Shown: in pieces, positions 38,007-48,702 of the stretch
How the letters are laid out: each line of letters begins with the position of its first letter
Numbering within the stretch: position 1 is the stretch's first letter
NCBI GenBank assembly: GCA_027604005.1
Contig: JADGJT010000058.1
Coordinates: 17,932 to 81,931 of the forward strand
Length of the DNA stretch: 64,000 nucleotides
Reading direction: 5' to 3'
Source of the DNA: Dinochytrium kinnereticum
Lineage: Eukaryota; Chytridiomycota; Chytridiomycetes; Chytridiales; Chytridiaceae
The notes under the pieces: model-generated
The model's input: the letters and a program-made list of their open reading frames with translations, nothing else
Database searches by the model: none
What the model was told of the DNA's origin: nothing
Position numbers and translations under genes: made by a program

Positions 38007-40484
38007 AGAGGTTCAGTCTTCTAAGGATGATGAAAATCAACATAGAGCAGAATAATAGAAAATTGGAAATAATGGGATCAGAGATGAATCAGGGTTCGCA
38101 AGACGTATCTGACAGCATAATTGACCCCAGTCACAGCATACTACCGCCTTTTACCACCCCTCGGACCCCGAGATCTCTCCATCGTTTGAAAGGTGCGCCC
38201 GCAAAGGATATTCTTTTGTCATCTGCGCCAAAGTTTGCGACGGGTTCAAGTGATTCTGCGCAAGAGCTTCCAAAGTGGGCGCTGGTCCAGCAGCAAAAAG
38301 CGGCAAGAGGTGGTAAAACTGTCCAGCCATTGGAAGAGATTGTGAGAGACGGGGTAAGAGAGCTTATGCTTGGTGCGGAGGGGATAATTCGAAATCCTAC
38401 ACTGGACCGGGACAAGCGACTAGTGCATAATAAGAAGCGGCACAGCAGACTTGGAAAAGGAAAATCCATTGAGGAAGAGCTTTGTAGGCTTGAGCAGGAG
38501 CAGGCCACAGGGTTCTCAAGACCTAATCTTAACGAGAAAGAGCTTGGGAAAGAGCTTGGCAAATCACATCACAAGCTTAGTCAACTTACCATCTCCGGAA
38601 GCAGGCAGCTACAAAGTACGGTATCACTGCAGAGCCGAAACAACTCTACCTTTAGACAAAGATCCGCTACCGATAGTTCAGAAAAACTTTCGAATTCTAC
38701 TCAGTCCCTCGCCTCAAAAGATCATCGTAGGAATAGATCAAAGACTGACTCATCTGTCGGTGACCCGTCAGAATCGGAAGGGCGTGAAAGCGAAGTCTCC
38801 GACATGAGAAATCTCACGCCAAGTCAATCGGCTCGTCAGTTGAATTTGCGAGGCCCTGATCGCAAGCCTGAGGTCCAAAATCTGGATTCATTTATGAGGA
38901 GCAAGTCTTCAGCGTTGGCGGGGAGCACTGAGTATTTTGCTCCTTTACGCGGGCCTTCCAAGTTACCACCTGTGTCGAGAGAGGAGCAACGGCAGTGGGA
39001 TCGCGCTTACAGGAAGGGCGAAAGGCGGGCATTTAATACGAAGGATTTTGATTCGTATTCTGGAAGACCACTGAAAAGAATGGACCTTTCATCGCTCCCC
39101 AACGAGTCCTTAAGATCGCCATTGGATGCTATGGCCACTATGTCGTCATATTTGTATGATCAGTCACCTTCAAAAGGCTATAAGCGATCTGACTTTGAGT
39201 TTATTGATTGTATTGGGAGAGGTTCATGTGCAAGGATCATGTTGGGAACTCTGACATCGACCACCGCGCGAGCTTCAGATAGAAGACCATATGCCGTGAA
39301 AGTGATGAATAAGAGTGATTTGGTTAAAATTCCGAATGGTGCAGAATCGGCGTTAAACGAGAGAAATATTATGAGGACACTTGCTCATAATTTTGTGGTT
39401 CCATATGTTGATAGTTTTCAAGATAATGAGTGCTTGTACATTGTAATGGGGTTTATGCCCTTTAATATTAGAGCTTTGCTCGAGAGGGAGAAGGTTAGCT
39501 ACTTTCTTCCTTCTATCATTATTAACACTGAACGTCTACTTTCATGGAAAATTAAAGCGCCTAAATGATGATGCCGCCCGCTTCTACGTGTATGTTAAAT
39601 AATTAAAAAATCTAAAGTTGATGAATTCTAATCCCACGCTTTTGAAATAGAGCCGAAACTTCCATCGCGATCGACTGGCTCCACTCCAAAGGAATTCTCT
39701 ACCGTGACGTTAAGCCAGACAACATCCTAATCGATGTGGAAGGCCATATTAAGCTTTGTGATTTTGGAGCATCCGACCGAAGAGCCTTGGACGGGTGCAA
39801 CGCATTCATCGGCACTGGAGTTTACATGGCACCGGAGGTGGTTCTCGGATGTACTTATGGCAAATCTGTGGATTGGTGGGGAGTTGGATCATTGGTTTAT
39901 GAGCTGCTTGGTGGGTCGTCTTTCGTTCTTAAGATGATGAACTTACTCTCAATACTATTTTGCTAGCTGGTCAGGCACCTTTTGCAAGATCACCTGGTAG
40001 TGGCGCGTCACTTGGTGCCAGAGCAGACCCCGAATCTTTTCTTAACATACTCGACGCGCCTCTCAACCTTCCCAAAACAATCTTCAGCGACCAAGCAAGT
40101 GACCTTATCCTCAAACTCATGTGCCGACAGCCCGAAAAACGACTCGGTACACGAGGAGGTCTTCAAGAGCTTCGATGCCACCCATGGTTCAAATTCATAC
40201 CATCCTGGACAAAAGCCGAAGAAGGTGGCTTACCACCTCCTTTTTACCCAACGGATTTTAAGAAGAGTAAGATGGAGGATCCTACTCAAATTCCTAATGG
40301 TGGCGAGATGGGGTGGTGCCTTGGGAATGGGAAGTATAGGACGGATGGGGAGGTTGGAGCATTGAGGGAGGTTGCTGCCCCTGAGGAGGATAGAGGGGAA
40401 TGGGCGCGAAAGATAGAATATCATATTCTGGAAAATAATGGCTTCGGGGGCGATATGAGCTTGCAGCTCTTTCAGCTGTGGTGA
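38003..40484 (+). CDS. AGC-family serine/threonine kinase
   Basis: Protein kinase with a 390-residue disordered N-terminus and a C-terminal AGC-like catalytic domain. The domain begins at [19 protein letters not shown] (glycine loop; the usual Val is Ile). It continues with the ATP-binding Lys in [12 protein letters not shown], the hinge [25 protein letters not shown] and the catalytic loop [12 protein letters not shown]. Then come [20 protein letters not shown] with [30 protein letters not shown], and [20 protein letters not shown]. Five or so exons. PEKRLG and DWWGVG are typical AGC motifs. The hydrophobic motif is not obvious. The first ATG overlaps the ALKBH1 stop; later in-frame Mets at residues 9, 10 and 24 (MGSEM) may be the true start. 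An AATAAA lies just after the stop. Confidence 0.85.
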
Positions 40485-40555
40485 ACTGAATAAAGATGAT
40501 GGCTCTTACGGTGATTTCGGACAGTTCAATTTGTGTGTGACAATTAATAGTTGGA

Positions 40556-41377
40556 ATGGGTCTGTTAACGGTGCTTCGCAAGATCAAGAGCAAGGAGAAG
40601 GAAGTCCGCATTTTGATGCTGTAAGTTGGGTTCGGATATGATCAGACGTTATATATCTTAAGGCGATGGTGGTTGATTGAACTAGGGGATTGGACAATGC
40701 CGGCAAGACAACCATCCTTAAAAGGATAAACGGTGAAGACGTGAACACCATATCTCCAACACTGGGTTTTAACATTAAGACTCTCGAGCACGAAGGGTAA
40801 TCTCACACCCTTTTCGTCGTCCAATGCATTAAATATAAGATTCCCGTATGATTTAACCAAAACACACTTTTGGTTTTCAACAGCTTCAAGCTTAACATAT
40901 GGGATGTTGGAGGCCAAAAATCCATTCGATCCTATTGGAGAAACTACTTTGAGCAAACTGACGGTCTCGTCTGGGTCGTGGACTCTGCTGACCGACCCGA
41001 TAGATTACTGGCCTGCAAAATGGAGCTTGCTGGTCTTCTAAAAGAGGAGGTGAGTTTTTTTTTGGTTATATTCCTTTACCTGAATGTCTCTTTCGCATGA
41101 TTAGAGACTGGCTGGAGCCTCGCTATTAATTTTAGCGAACAAGCAGGACTTACCGTCAGCTTTGACTAAGGAACAGATTGCTGAGGTGACTTCTTTGTTT
41201 GTTGGTTGAGTGGAAATAACCAGTTGTTTTTCCCCCGATCAGGCGCTTGATCTCCAATCTATCCAAACCCATCATTGGCACATTGAATCCTGCAGTGCAA
41301 TGTCTGGTGAAAATCTTCTATCAGGCATGAATTGGATCGTTGGAGACATTGCCTCTCGTATCTTTGTGCTTGACTAA
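40556..41377 (+). CDS. ARL2: ADP-ribosylation factor-like GTPase 2
   Basis: Small GTPase of the ARF family; ARL2 works with tubulin cofactors in tubulin folding and, in flagellates, in ciliary cargo release. Five short exons encode about 184 residues: [20 protein letters not shown], the P-loop GLDNAGKT, switch [14 protein letters not shown], switch [28 protein letters not shown], the NKQD guanine motif in [10 protein letters not shown], and the end [18 protein letters not shown]. The switch residues and EKEVRIL N-terminus match ARL2 rather than ARF1 or ARL3. The first intron splits the Leu codon before GLDNAGKT. The start is 72 bp after the kinase stop. Length is normal. Confidence 0.94.
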
Positions 41378-41614
41378 AATGGCCCACCCCTATTTTATAT
41401 CATCTTCCTTGTTATTCTGTCAACCATCCTCATCCACAGCTTTACAATGCTATATGTATTTAATGAAGACATATTTTCTAAGACAAAAATCAGCATTGAG
41501 GCTGGAGTTAAGTTTGACTTGGGTAATCGAATAACGGGGAAATAGGCATTGGCCATGGCCTTACACCGCCCGGACCGCCTGCCCATAATGGTGATAAGAT
41601 TTCTCTTTCTACGC

Positions 41615-44508
41615 CTATTTAGCAAATGAAAACAAAATGTGAGTTTTCAAACCAACTAAAAAAACAACAAACAAAAAAGCAAGGATCTCCCTACCTTTCG
41701 TTACTTGCGGCTTTCGCTCCATCACTGCCATCGATTTTACCTGCGCATGTTTTGGTTTCGTCTTCCCTGTTGCCATCGCAACCTTGGCAGGTGACAATGG
41801 CCTCCTCGGGGCTATTCTCTTGACATTTGGAGCCTGATCCGCCTCCAGAGGCTTTTTTCGGAAAGGCGAAGCTCTACCACCCTTATTAACCGACTTTCGA
41901 GAAGGCGAAGTTGGCCGGCCAGCGCGTGGCGAGAAGGCTGCTAAGTCATCTAAAGGGTCACCAGTCGCCGGGTAAATCGGAATCCTCGAAGGTGACCAGC
42001 CGTCACGTCCACCCGTACCTCCATTTCGCTCCTCCGAGCGATCACCCAGCACAAAAATCGTTTCGTCGTCGCCATCATCATTATCATCGAAATAGCTGAG
42101 CCGAGACGGTGATCGTGGTCTAACAGTATTGGTTGGGACAATGAGAGGGTCTTGTCGAATCCTGCGGAAGGCTTGTTTCGGTTTTTCTTCTGTCACGGGT
42201 TCAAGGATGGGGATGGTTGGTTGAGACTGTGGACGCTTTTTTTTTGTTGATGTATATGATCTGGGGATAGGGATGGTAGAGAGCTCAGAGAGGAGGGATG
42301 GGGCTTTCCGGCGGATGGTGTCAAGGAGAGCGTCAAGGCGGTATTGTGTCCAATCGATTTCTCGCTATTGAAAAAAAGAACGAAAGGGAGAGGGAGTAAG
42401 AAAATCTAACAATAGAGAAAAGAAACAGCTACCTTTAGCCGCGAATACCTATCCTGAACTTCAGCCTTCAACTGTTCCCTCTTACATTCCAAGAACTCCA
42501 ACCTCACCAACTCTCTTGTGCGATACAACACCGTCTCACAAAACACCAACCTCCCTTTCCTCAATGGCGGGGGTTTCCCAGTGTCCATTCCACCCCCACT
42601 TTCTTCAACCGAAAAAACAACCCCATACCTCTCCTTTTCCCTTCCACACCCCTCCACGAAATCCTTTCCCAGAATGCCAATCACTCCACCAGCGAGTCCT
42701 TCTGAGGGATGAAACCCAAGGACGTCGAGACGAGAAAGCGGGGAATGGGTCGCGTGAAGGAGATTTAGATGGTGCGTTAGTTTGGTAAAGAAGGCGGGTG
42801 TAATCTCGGGAGAAATGAAGTTTAGGAAGAGGTCTGTAGGGGATGTTAGAGAGAGGAGATAGGAAGTTGGGGCTGAAGATTTGGAGCCCTGGTTTCGGTT
42901 TTTAACAGTTTAGTTAAAAAAAAAACGGAAGTTGCTTTGTATCTGGAAAAGGAGTTACCTTGCTGAAGATTGTGAAGGTTAGACGTTCGGTTGTGGTGTC
43001 GTATGGATTTGGGTAGCCCTCCACCGTGACGGGGATTGATTTAACGTAAGAAACTAAAAAACCAATCAGGGAAATAACAAAAGGAATAGCCATGATTAAT
43101 CTTCTAACCAAATGATAATCAATAAAAGTACACCAAAAATAAACAAAGTGGCTTTTCATACCTTCGACCACCTCCTCCCTCCCCAAAGTTAACAAGACAA
43201 AAATCTTCTTTCTTAACATCCTCTCTTCATCCGTTAACTCTTCCCCACCTTCCTCCGTCACCCCAGGCATTAAATCTGACATTAACTCTTTCCATGGTTT
43301 AGGCTGAGTCACTTGCATGGGATCGGGAATGCCTCCAGAGAGCAAAATGACGGGGTGGCGTTTTGTTACTATGTTGAGCGATTGGATAAGGGACGTCTTT
43401 AGGAGAGAGTAGTGGACCTGGGGAGTTAAGGGGAGTTTAAGGATTAGAGAAATGCATAAGTAATTTAGTCTGTTAGAATAGGGGTGGCGTATTGAGTGGG
43501 GAGAGGACGGTTTACCTGAGTTCTTTCGTAGTCTAAACGGATATCAGTGATAACCTCATCCCAAGCGGATGGGACGAATTCAAGGGTTAGAAGTTCGACC
43601 TTTCGGTAATTGTTTACGATTTCTCGGAACGTTAACGCCATCGCGGAACCAGGTGAGAATATCTGTATGTCGGCCAAATATCTAAAGGGAAAAGTCAGCA
43701 GAGAGAAAAAAGATTAAGGACAGCAGAGAGAAAAAAAGGGGCCATTGCACGTTAAAAGAACTCACCTTTTGGGATCGACCAGAATCTCCCTAACGCGATC
43801 CTTCACCAGCTCCCCAAACCCCTCAAAAGCCTCCCCAATCCCATCCCCATCGAACCTCCATCCATGTCTCTTCACCAGTGTCCGAAAACTAAACTGATTA
43901 CAAAAAGAAGTCCAATGAAAAAAAGCATCCTCCGTGGGGGCTTTCACTGTGATCTTGTATCGCTGAAGTGCGGGCGGTTGAGGTAGTGGGTGAATGCAGA
44001 TACGTATCTGAAATTGCTGAGAGTTGGGGTAGGATGGAGATTGTATAGTCGATGTGATGTCTTTAATCCATTCAACTGTTTTCAGGGACAATATGGATAC
44101 GTTTAATCAACCTCGTTTTCCCGTCCTTTTTTTTAAGGCAAATATTTGAAACAGACCATCCCCGTTTTCAAAACTTGGCCCGACATCAGACCCTTCAGAC
44201 CCAGTTGAAACCTTTTTACCATGATGGACGGTTATACCAATCTCCTCTGCTAGCTCCATATCTCTCCTTTCCTTCATCTTTTTCAGTCTCATCGCTTTGG
44301 CTTCCTCCTCATCCCAGGCCAATGGAACGCGTCGAGAAAACGACGGGCTGATATGAGTGTGAGCTACCAACCCTCTTGGTATTCTTGTGGCGAGTTTTGA
44401 GGCGGCTTCGGTGGAGTTTAGCGATGGTGGTTTGTAGGATGGGTAGTTTGTGGCTCCTGATAACGGCTTTGCGTGCGCATGAATGAGGAAGGGGTCAGTA
44501 TTCCACAT
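41615..44508 (-). CDS. uncharacterised multi-exon protein
   Basis: I do not recognise this protein. Exons from ATG 44508 join cleanly through short introns. The order is MWNTDPFLIHAHAKPLSGAT; a charged region WDEEEAKAMRLKKMKER; a compact segment FQIRICIHPLP...YKITVKAP then FHWTSFCNQFSFRTLVKRHG; YLADIQIFSPGSAMALTFRE; VELLTLEFVPSAWDEVI; KRHPVILLSGGIPDPMQ; LTDEERMLRKKIFVLL; PVTVEGYPNPYDTTTERLTF; SYLLSLTSPTDLFLNFIS; CETVLYRTRELVRLEFLECK; a coiled-coil-like LKAEVQDRYSRLKREIDWTQ; and a basic Ser/Pro-rich tail ending KTHILFSFAK. The alternating beta segments with 'PTDLFLNF' faintly recall the SAS-6/XRCC4 head fold, but this is weak. The 39-nt last intron is divisible by three, so its retention would also be translatable. 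The start is 42 bp from the divergent methyltransferase. Confidence 0.7.
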
Positions 44509-44550
44509 ATTTTTTGTTTGGAAATTGTCGAAAAGAAATACTGAAGTGTA

Positions 44551-45578
44551 ATGTCTTGGACAAAAGTTGACGATGCTTGGGAGGAGGTTGCGGATCTATT
44601 CTCGATCAAGGGGTCGATGCATCACAACACACATGTCAATCAAAAGGAGCCAAGTTTAGACGTGTCGCTTTTAATTGAAGAGGAGAATGGTGGTGCAGTG
44701 GTTGGGAAGCGGTCTGGCAAAGCCATATCGACAAGACAAAGGGTCACTTTGAGGATTCAGCAAGATCGCACGGCATTAGGAAATCTTGGGACGACTGGAT
44801 CTGTTGTTTGGGATTCTGGAGTGATTGCTGCGAGGATTTTTGTAAATGCTGAGTATCTTTCTGGAAGTGATATATTGAACGTGCGAGGGAGAAAGTTGAG
44901 GGTTGAATTGAGTGAAAGTAGTATTGATCGAGCCTCTTTTTCCCCTCCCTCTTTGGTACGGAAAGCGTTTTAGAGCTTGGTGCAGGCACTGGCATTGTTT
45001 CTCTTGGAGTGGCGGCTTCGGGTGCCTCACAAGTGATCGTGACGGATCAGTTAAACGTTGTAAAGCTTGCGCAGAAGAATTTCAAGGCAAACTCGGAGGA
45101 TTTAAAATCACCAACTTATGTGGAGTTTGTAGAGCTCTTGTGGGGTGATGAGGAGAGTTATCATATTTTCGATAGCTTGAAACCAGAAGATGCTTCACAG
45201 GACCCACCTTCACTGGATTTCATCATTGCAAGCGACTGCGTTTACAACGACTCCATTGTCCCCGCACTGGTTACAACGCTTCACTCCCTAACCAAATCCT
45301 CTGATTCGCGCAAACGGATCGGATCACCGGCACGGCAACCTGCACTTGCAAGGAGTGATGAACCTGCCCCACCGGAGATGGCAACAAAAGTTGTTATCAT
45401 CCAAGAACTTCGAGCAGAGGAAGTCCATGCCCTTTTATTGGAGATGATGATAGCCAAAGGCTTTGAAATCTGGCGCGTTCCTTCGGAATGGATCGCAAAG
45501 GTTTCCAATGAATCTCGAACATCAAGCTGCATCGCCTACATAGCTTGGCTGTCCGATTGCCGTAATCACTTCAGCTAG
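44551..45578 (+). CDS. METTL21/EFM-type protein lysine methyltransferase
   Basis: SAM-dependent methyltransferase of family 16, whose members methylate elongation factors and chaperones. Two exons. Exon 1 starts MSWTKVDDAWEEVADLFSIK and includes TTGSVVWDSGVIAARIF (the family's 'G..vWd.a..la'). A 50-nt intron (donor GTAGTA after GAAAG near 44921) leads to motif I SVLELGAGTGIVSLGVA. Then VIVTDQLNV, a conserved acidic LDFIIASDCVYND and, towards the end, KGFEIWRVPSE and CIAYIAWLS. DCVYND occupies the usual DxxY position. Which substrate is methylated cannot be told. The gene is divergent from the unknown protein at 41615-44508 with 42 bp between start codons, implying a shared promoter. Confidence 0.88.
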
Positions 45579-45724
45579 CAAGTAATAGAACACAAAGAAA
45601 GGATAATTAAGTAAGCAGATCAATTACAGCATTAAAGAAAATAAACACTGGCACTGTGATAAGAATATCACTGGTAAGTTGGATACAAGAAGTTTATGAG
45701 ATTTAGGCTTGGAGATGTTCACGC

Positions 45725-46064
45725 CTATTGCTGAGGAGCGGTTCTTGTTGACAAGAGCTGCATGACACCTCGCGCAAGACCGGTGATGGAGAGACGGCTG
45801 GGGTTTTGTGGAGCAGTGGCTAGGAAAGGGTGGCTGGGGGCGGAGAACACGTCATTAATCCATGGGGCGTTGATGCTGAGGGTCGCGTTGTGTGGGAAGG
45901 GGGTTGTGATAGTTAGGACGGAAAGCGAATTAAGGTTAGGACTTATGGTTAATACGCAAAGAAAGGAAGTTGAGCATGTTTACTTGCCTCTCTGAACTGG
46001 AGGATTGCATGAGCAGGTCAAAGACGGTGGTCTCTGTGACCTTGTCTGTGAAGTTTTCGGGCAT
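45725..46064 (-). CDS. small unknown protein, 75 aa, with GC-AG intron
   Basis: Exon 1 (46064-45988) reads MPENFTDKVTETTVFDLLMQ then SSSSER. The donor is AG|GCAAGT, the standard form of rare GC donors. The intron (45987-45876) ends CTCAG. Exon 2 (45875-45725) reads INAPWINDVFSAPSHPFLAT, APQNPSRLSITGLARGVMQL and ends LLSTRTAPQQ. The frame is kept exactly, giving 75 residues plus stop. No signal peptide, cysteine or membrane span; mildly amphipathic helices at both ends. I recognise no family. It could be a real small gene or a chance pairing; the perfect GC donor and coding-like composition favour a gene. Confidence 0.4.
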
Positions 46065-46209
46065 GGTAGGTGATGACAGCGAGCTGAAACAAAGAGGATG
46101 AGGTTCCAGAGCTTGTTGGTAAGGTGATGGAAATATATAAATTATGTAGAAAGCGGAGCTTGGGCTGTCAAATGAAAAGTTATGGCATCCCTTTCTATCA
46201 GTCAGCCCT

Positions 46210-46229
46210 GATCCGGGCGATGCCGGATC
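46210..46229. other. perfect inverted repeat, 7-bp stem with 6-nt loop
   Basis: GATCCGG, GCGATG loop, CCGGATC. GC-rich stem in the presumed promoter of the small minus-strand gene, followed on the minus side by an AT-rich patch. Function unknown; could be a binding palindrome. Confidence 0.5.
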
Positions 46230-46592
46230 GATTGCGACTCGTAGGCAGGCAAAATATTTATAATTTATTTATTTTAAAAAATTGGAGTCCCGTCGCCTTT
46301 TAAAAGGCCTCATCGTCGCTGCGGCCATGCGAACATCGCGTCCAGTGCCTCACGCACCGTCTGCCGCGCCGATGCTAAGCAGGCTACCAAGGCCGGGAAC
46401 TTGCGTGCGTCCTGAAGGCAGCTGTCAACAGAAGAACGGTCGCGCAGAGGACAACAAAAGAGCAGCAGAGGAAGAGCTCCATGGAACCTTGAATGTGCGC
46501 TGCTGATTCGAAACAAGTGGCTGCAGTCAGCCATGAGAGCGTCGCCCCCATCAATCATTTGAATCATTTCCAGTCTCAGCTTCAGACATGCG

Positions 46593-46621
46593 GACAGACA
46601 GACAGACAGACAAACAGACAG
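46593..46621. repeat. (GACA)n microsatellite
   Basis: About seven copies of GACA with one interruption (AAACA), in the 5' region of the cysteine-rich membrane protein gene. Confidence 0.9.
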
Positions 46622-46628
46622 GAGGTGC

Positions 46629-48702
46629 ATGGACCCTGCTGCTGCAGCAAGACGGCGCTACCCTGCGCTGACCAATCGCCGTGCTCTGACCTTGATGGAC
46701 GCGCTTCTCCTTCCCGCAATTTCTGAAACAGTCGCACAAGAACCTCATTGTGCCACGGGAGGTGAGACAGAGCGGCAGCTGCTCTTGCGGCTGCTCTGGA
46801 CGTTGTTGGCAGAGACCGCTGGTTCCTGGCCATCCCTTCACTTCGTCCCTCAACTCCCTCGCCATCCACCCCCGGCAGCACCCCGGAGCACCCCGCGACT
46901 ACGCAGGACATGGCCACAGAACGTAATGCGACCATCCATCCATCCATCCATCCATCCGCCAATCCACGCATCCACACTCTCTTCTAACCTCCTCTCTCAT
47001 CATCCGTCACAGCCGGCTCTCTCTATGTGAGCCGACCATCCCCGTGGTCCCTCAATCAGCGCATTGACTTCACCCTCGAAGTCCCCGCATCGTCCCTAGA
47101 TGACGATACACAAGTCTCCCTTGTCGTCTCCATCTCGCCAACTTCGCCAACATCCCCAACAGGCGACACCAACAGCTCCAATGTAATTTGCACATCAACT
47201 GGTGAACCACAAGCTGCCACTTGCAGGAACCGAGCATTGAATGTGGGAAGGAATGAGTGCTTGGTGGTTGCCTGCCGGAATGCGGTCGTTGCCCCGGACC
47301 TTTTGGATCCTGTTGCCGCGAGGTATGCCATTAGAGCTGATTGGTGTCCGCAGAATATCTCGGATGATGCTGGGTGCTTGAGTGTTAGTGGAGGAGCGAT
47401 TCAGATTGCGGGGGTAGGTCTATCTGATTTCCTTGTTGGTTTCGACCTCTTGCTATTAGTTATGCATAACTCACAACCGCCCTTCATTATAAATTTGTAA
47501 TCCAGAACGGCAACTCCAACGTCGTCACTTCCTCCCGTTCCATCATCGATATCACAACTATCTCCGTTGCGATCTCCCCCAGCACAAGCTCCCCTCCCTC
47601 CCCCTCCTCTCCCTCCTCCCCCGTGGCCAGCCCAAACTCCCCCTCCCGCACTCTCCAAACTGGCTCCCCACGTGGTCCAACTTCCCCCACCTCAATTCCC
47701 TTCTCAGCCCCCACCACTGCCGTACTCAACGGGAACAGCGATGAATCCGTCATCACCCCCGCCGGGATTTCGCAACAGCTTGGCTCTCGAGAGGCCATTA
47801 CAGGCCCTACGATCGCTTTGATAGCTGCAGGATCGATTGTGGGATTTTTGTTGTTGATCGCCGTTGCTATCTTTTACAGAAAGTCAAAGCGGGACCGCCG
47901 CCTGCGATCTGATGAGGTTGTTCATAATCTTTACTCGGCGAATGGAGCTGGGAAACCGACGTATTATGGTGGTCGTCCTGCTGATCCTGTCAACCTCCGT
48001 GACGATCCTTCTGTTAAGAGAGGAGATGGTGGGGGTTTCTCGAGCTTCTTAACGAGGTTTACGGGGAGGAAGAAGGTTGGGAATGAAGAGATGATGACAT
48101 TGAAATTTCCTTCTAAACCTCGGGAGGAGGAGGAAGTGGGTGAGCCCCAGCATCCTTCCTACACCAAGAAGAGTGTGACGGTGGGTGAAGGTGGTTATCA
48201 GGATCTCCCGAAGTTCTCGGACTCTGCAATGCCGCAGTATCAGCAAGCGGAATTCCAGCAACCTCAATTTGGTCCCCCGCCTCCGCAATTCACTTTTGAC
48301 CCTTATGCTGCTCAAACAGTGCCTTTTGCCGCTTATACGACCTATCAGCAAGCTGGATATGTTTACCCACAGTATTATCCAACTGGTTAGACTTCACCCC
48401 GGTTCTTTCTTCTATAAAAATGCAAACTGATTGAAGACGCCCCTAACTTTAAATCGTTTGTTTTTTTTTTAGATCAACAGCAACTACAGCAAACCGCGTA
48501 CCCTGGCTATTACGACGAAGCCGGGGTGTACCACTGGTACGAGACCAGCGCACCTCTTGTACAAAATGAGTACGCTGTGCAGGGGTTGACGCCAAATGTT
48601 GAAGCATTGGGAATTGGACAACCAATTGCCACTTTTCCGGTTGAGGGCGGTGAGCCGATCTTAAAGCCTGCCGAGCCTGCCGCACCGGAGGGGAAGGTTT
48701 AG
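46629..48702 (+). CDS. cysteine-rich single-pass membrane protein, paralogue A
   Basis: Type I-like membrane protein without a named family. The main ectodomain exon begins after an acceptor at about 47012: GSLYVSRPSPWSLNQRIDFT. It has a cysteine cluster (ICTSTGEPQAATC, NECLVVACRN, ADWCPQN, AGCLSV) and ends SGGAIQIAG. A 90-nt intron follows, then a long Ser/Thr/Pro stalk, the transmembrane segment IALIAAGSIVGFLLLIAVAI, a basic stop-transfer FYRKSKRDRRLR, and a Tyr/Gln/Pro-rich cytosolic tail. The last exon after the intron at 48388-48472 ends AAPEGKV, stop 48702. The first exon is uncertain: a phase-1 donor is needed, and candidates around 46764 or 46822 give weak leaders (MDALLLPAISE...). 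The counterpart at 50047-51893 has a clear signal peptide. The shape resembles WSC/Mid2-type wall sensors, by topology only. Confidence 0.75.
46932..46958. repeat. (ATCC)n microsatellite, about 6 copies
   Basis: Tetranucleotide repeat just before the acceptor of paralogue A's ectodomain exon, within its presumed first intron. Confidence 0.9.

Larger units (their letters stand above)
46065..46628. other. intergenic region with hairpin and (GACA)n repeat
   Basis: Between the small minus-strand gene and the plus-strand cysteine-rich membrane protein. It holds a perfect 7-bp hairpin (46210-46229), an AT-rich stretch (46255-46280), and a GACA microsatellite (46593-46621). No recognised ORF. Confidence 0.5.

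Noticed and set aside
46140..46260. Possible tRNA around the GATCCGG hairpin
   Set aside because: No acceptor stem, no T-loop GTTCGA box and no anticodon arm could be folded.
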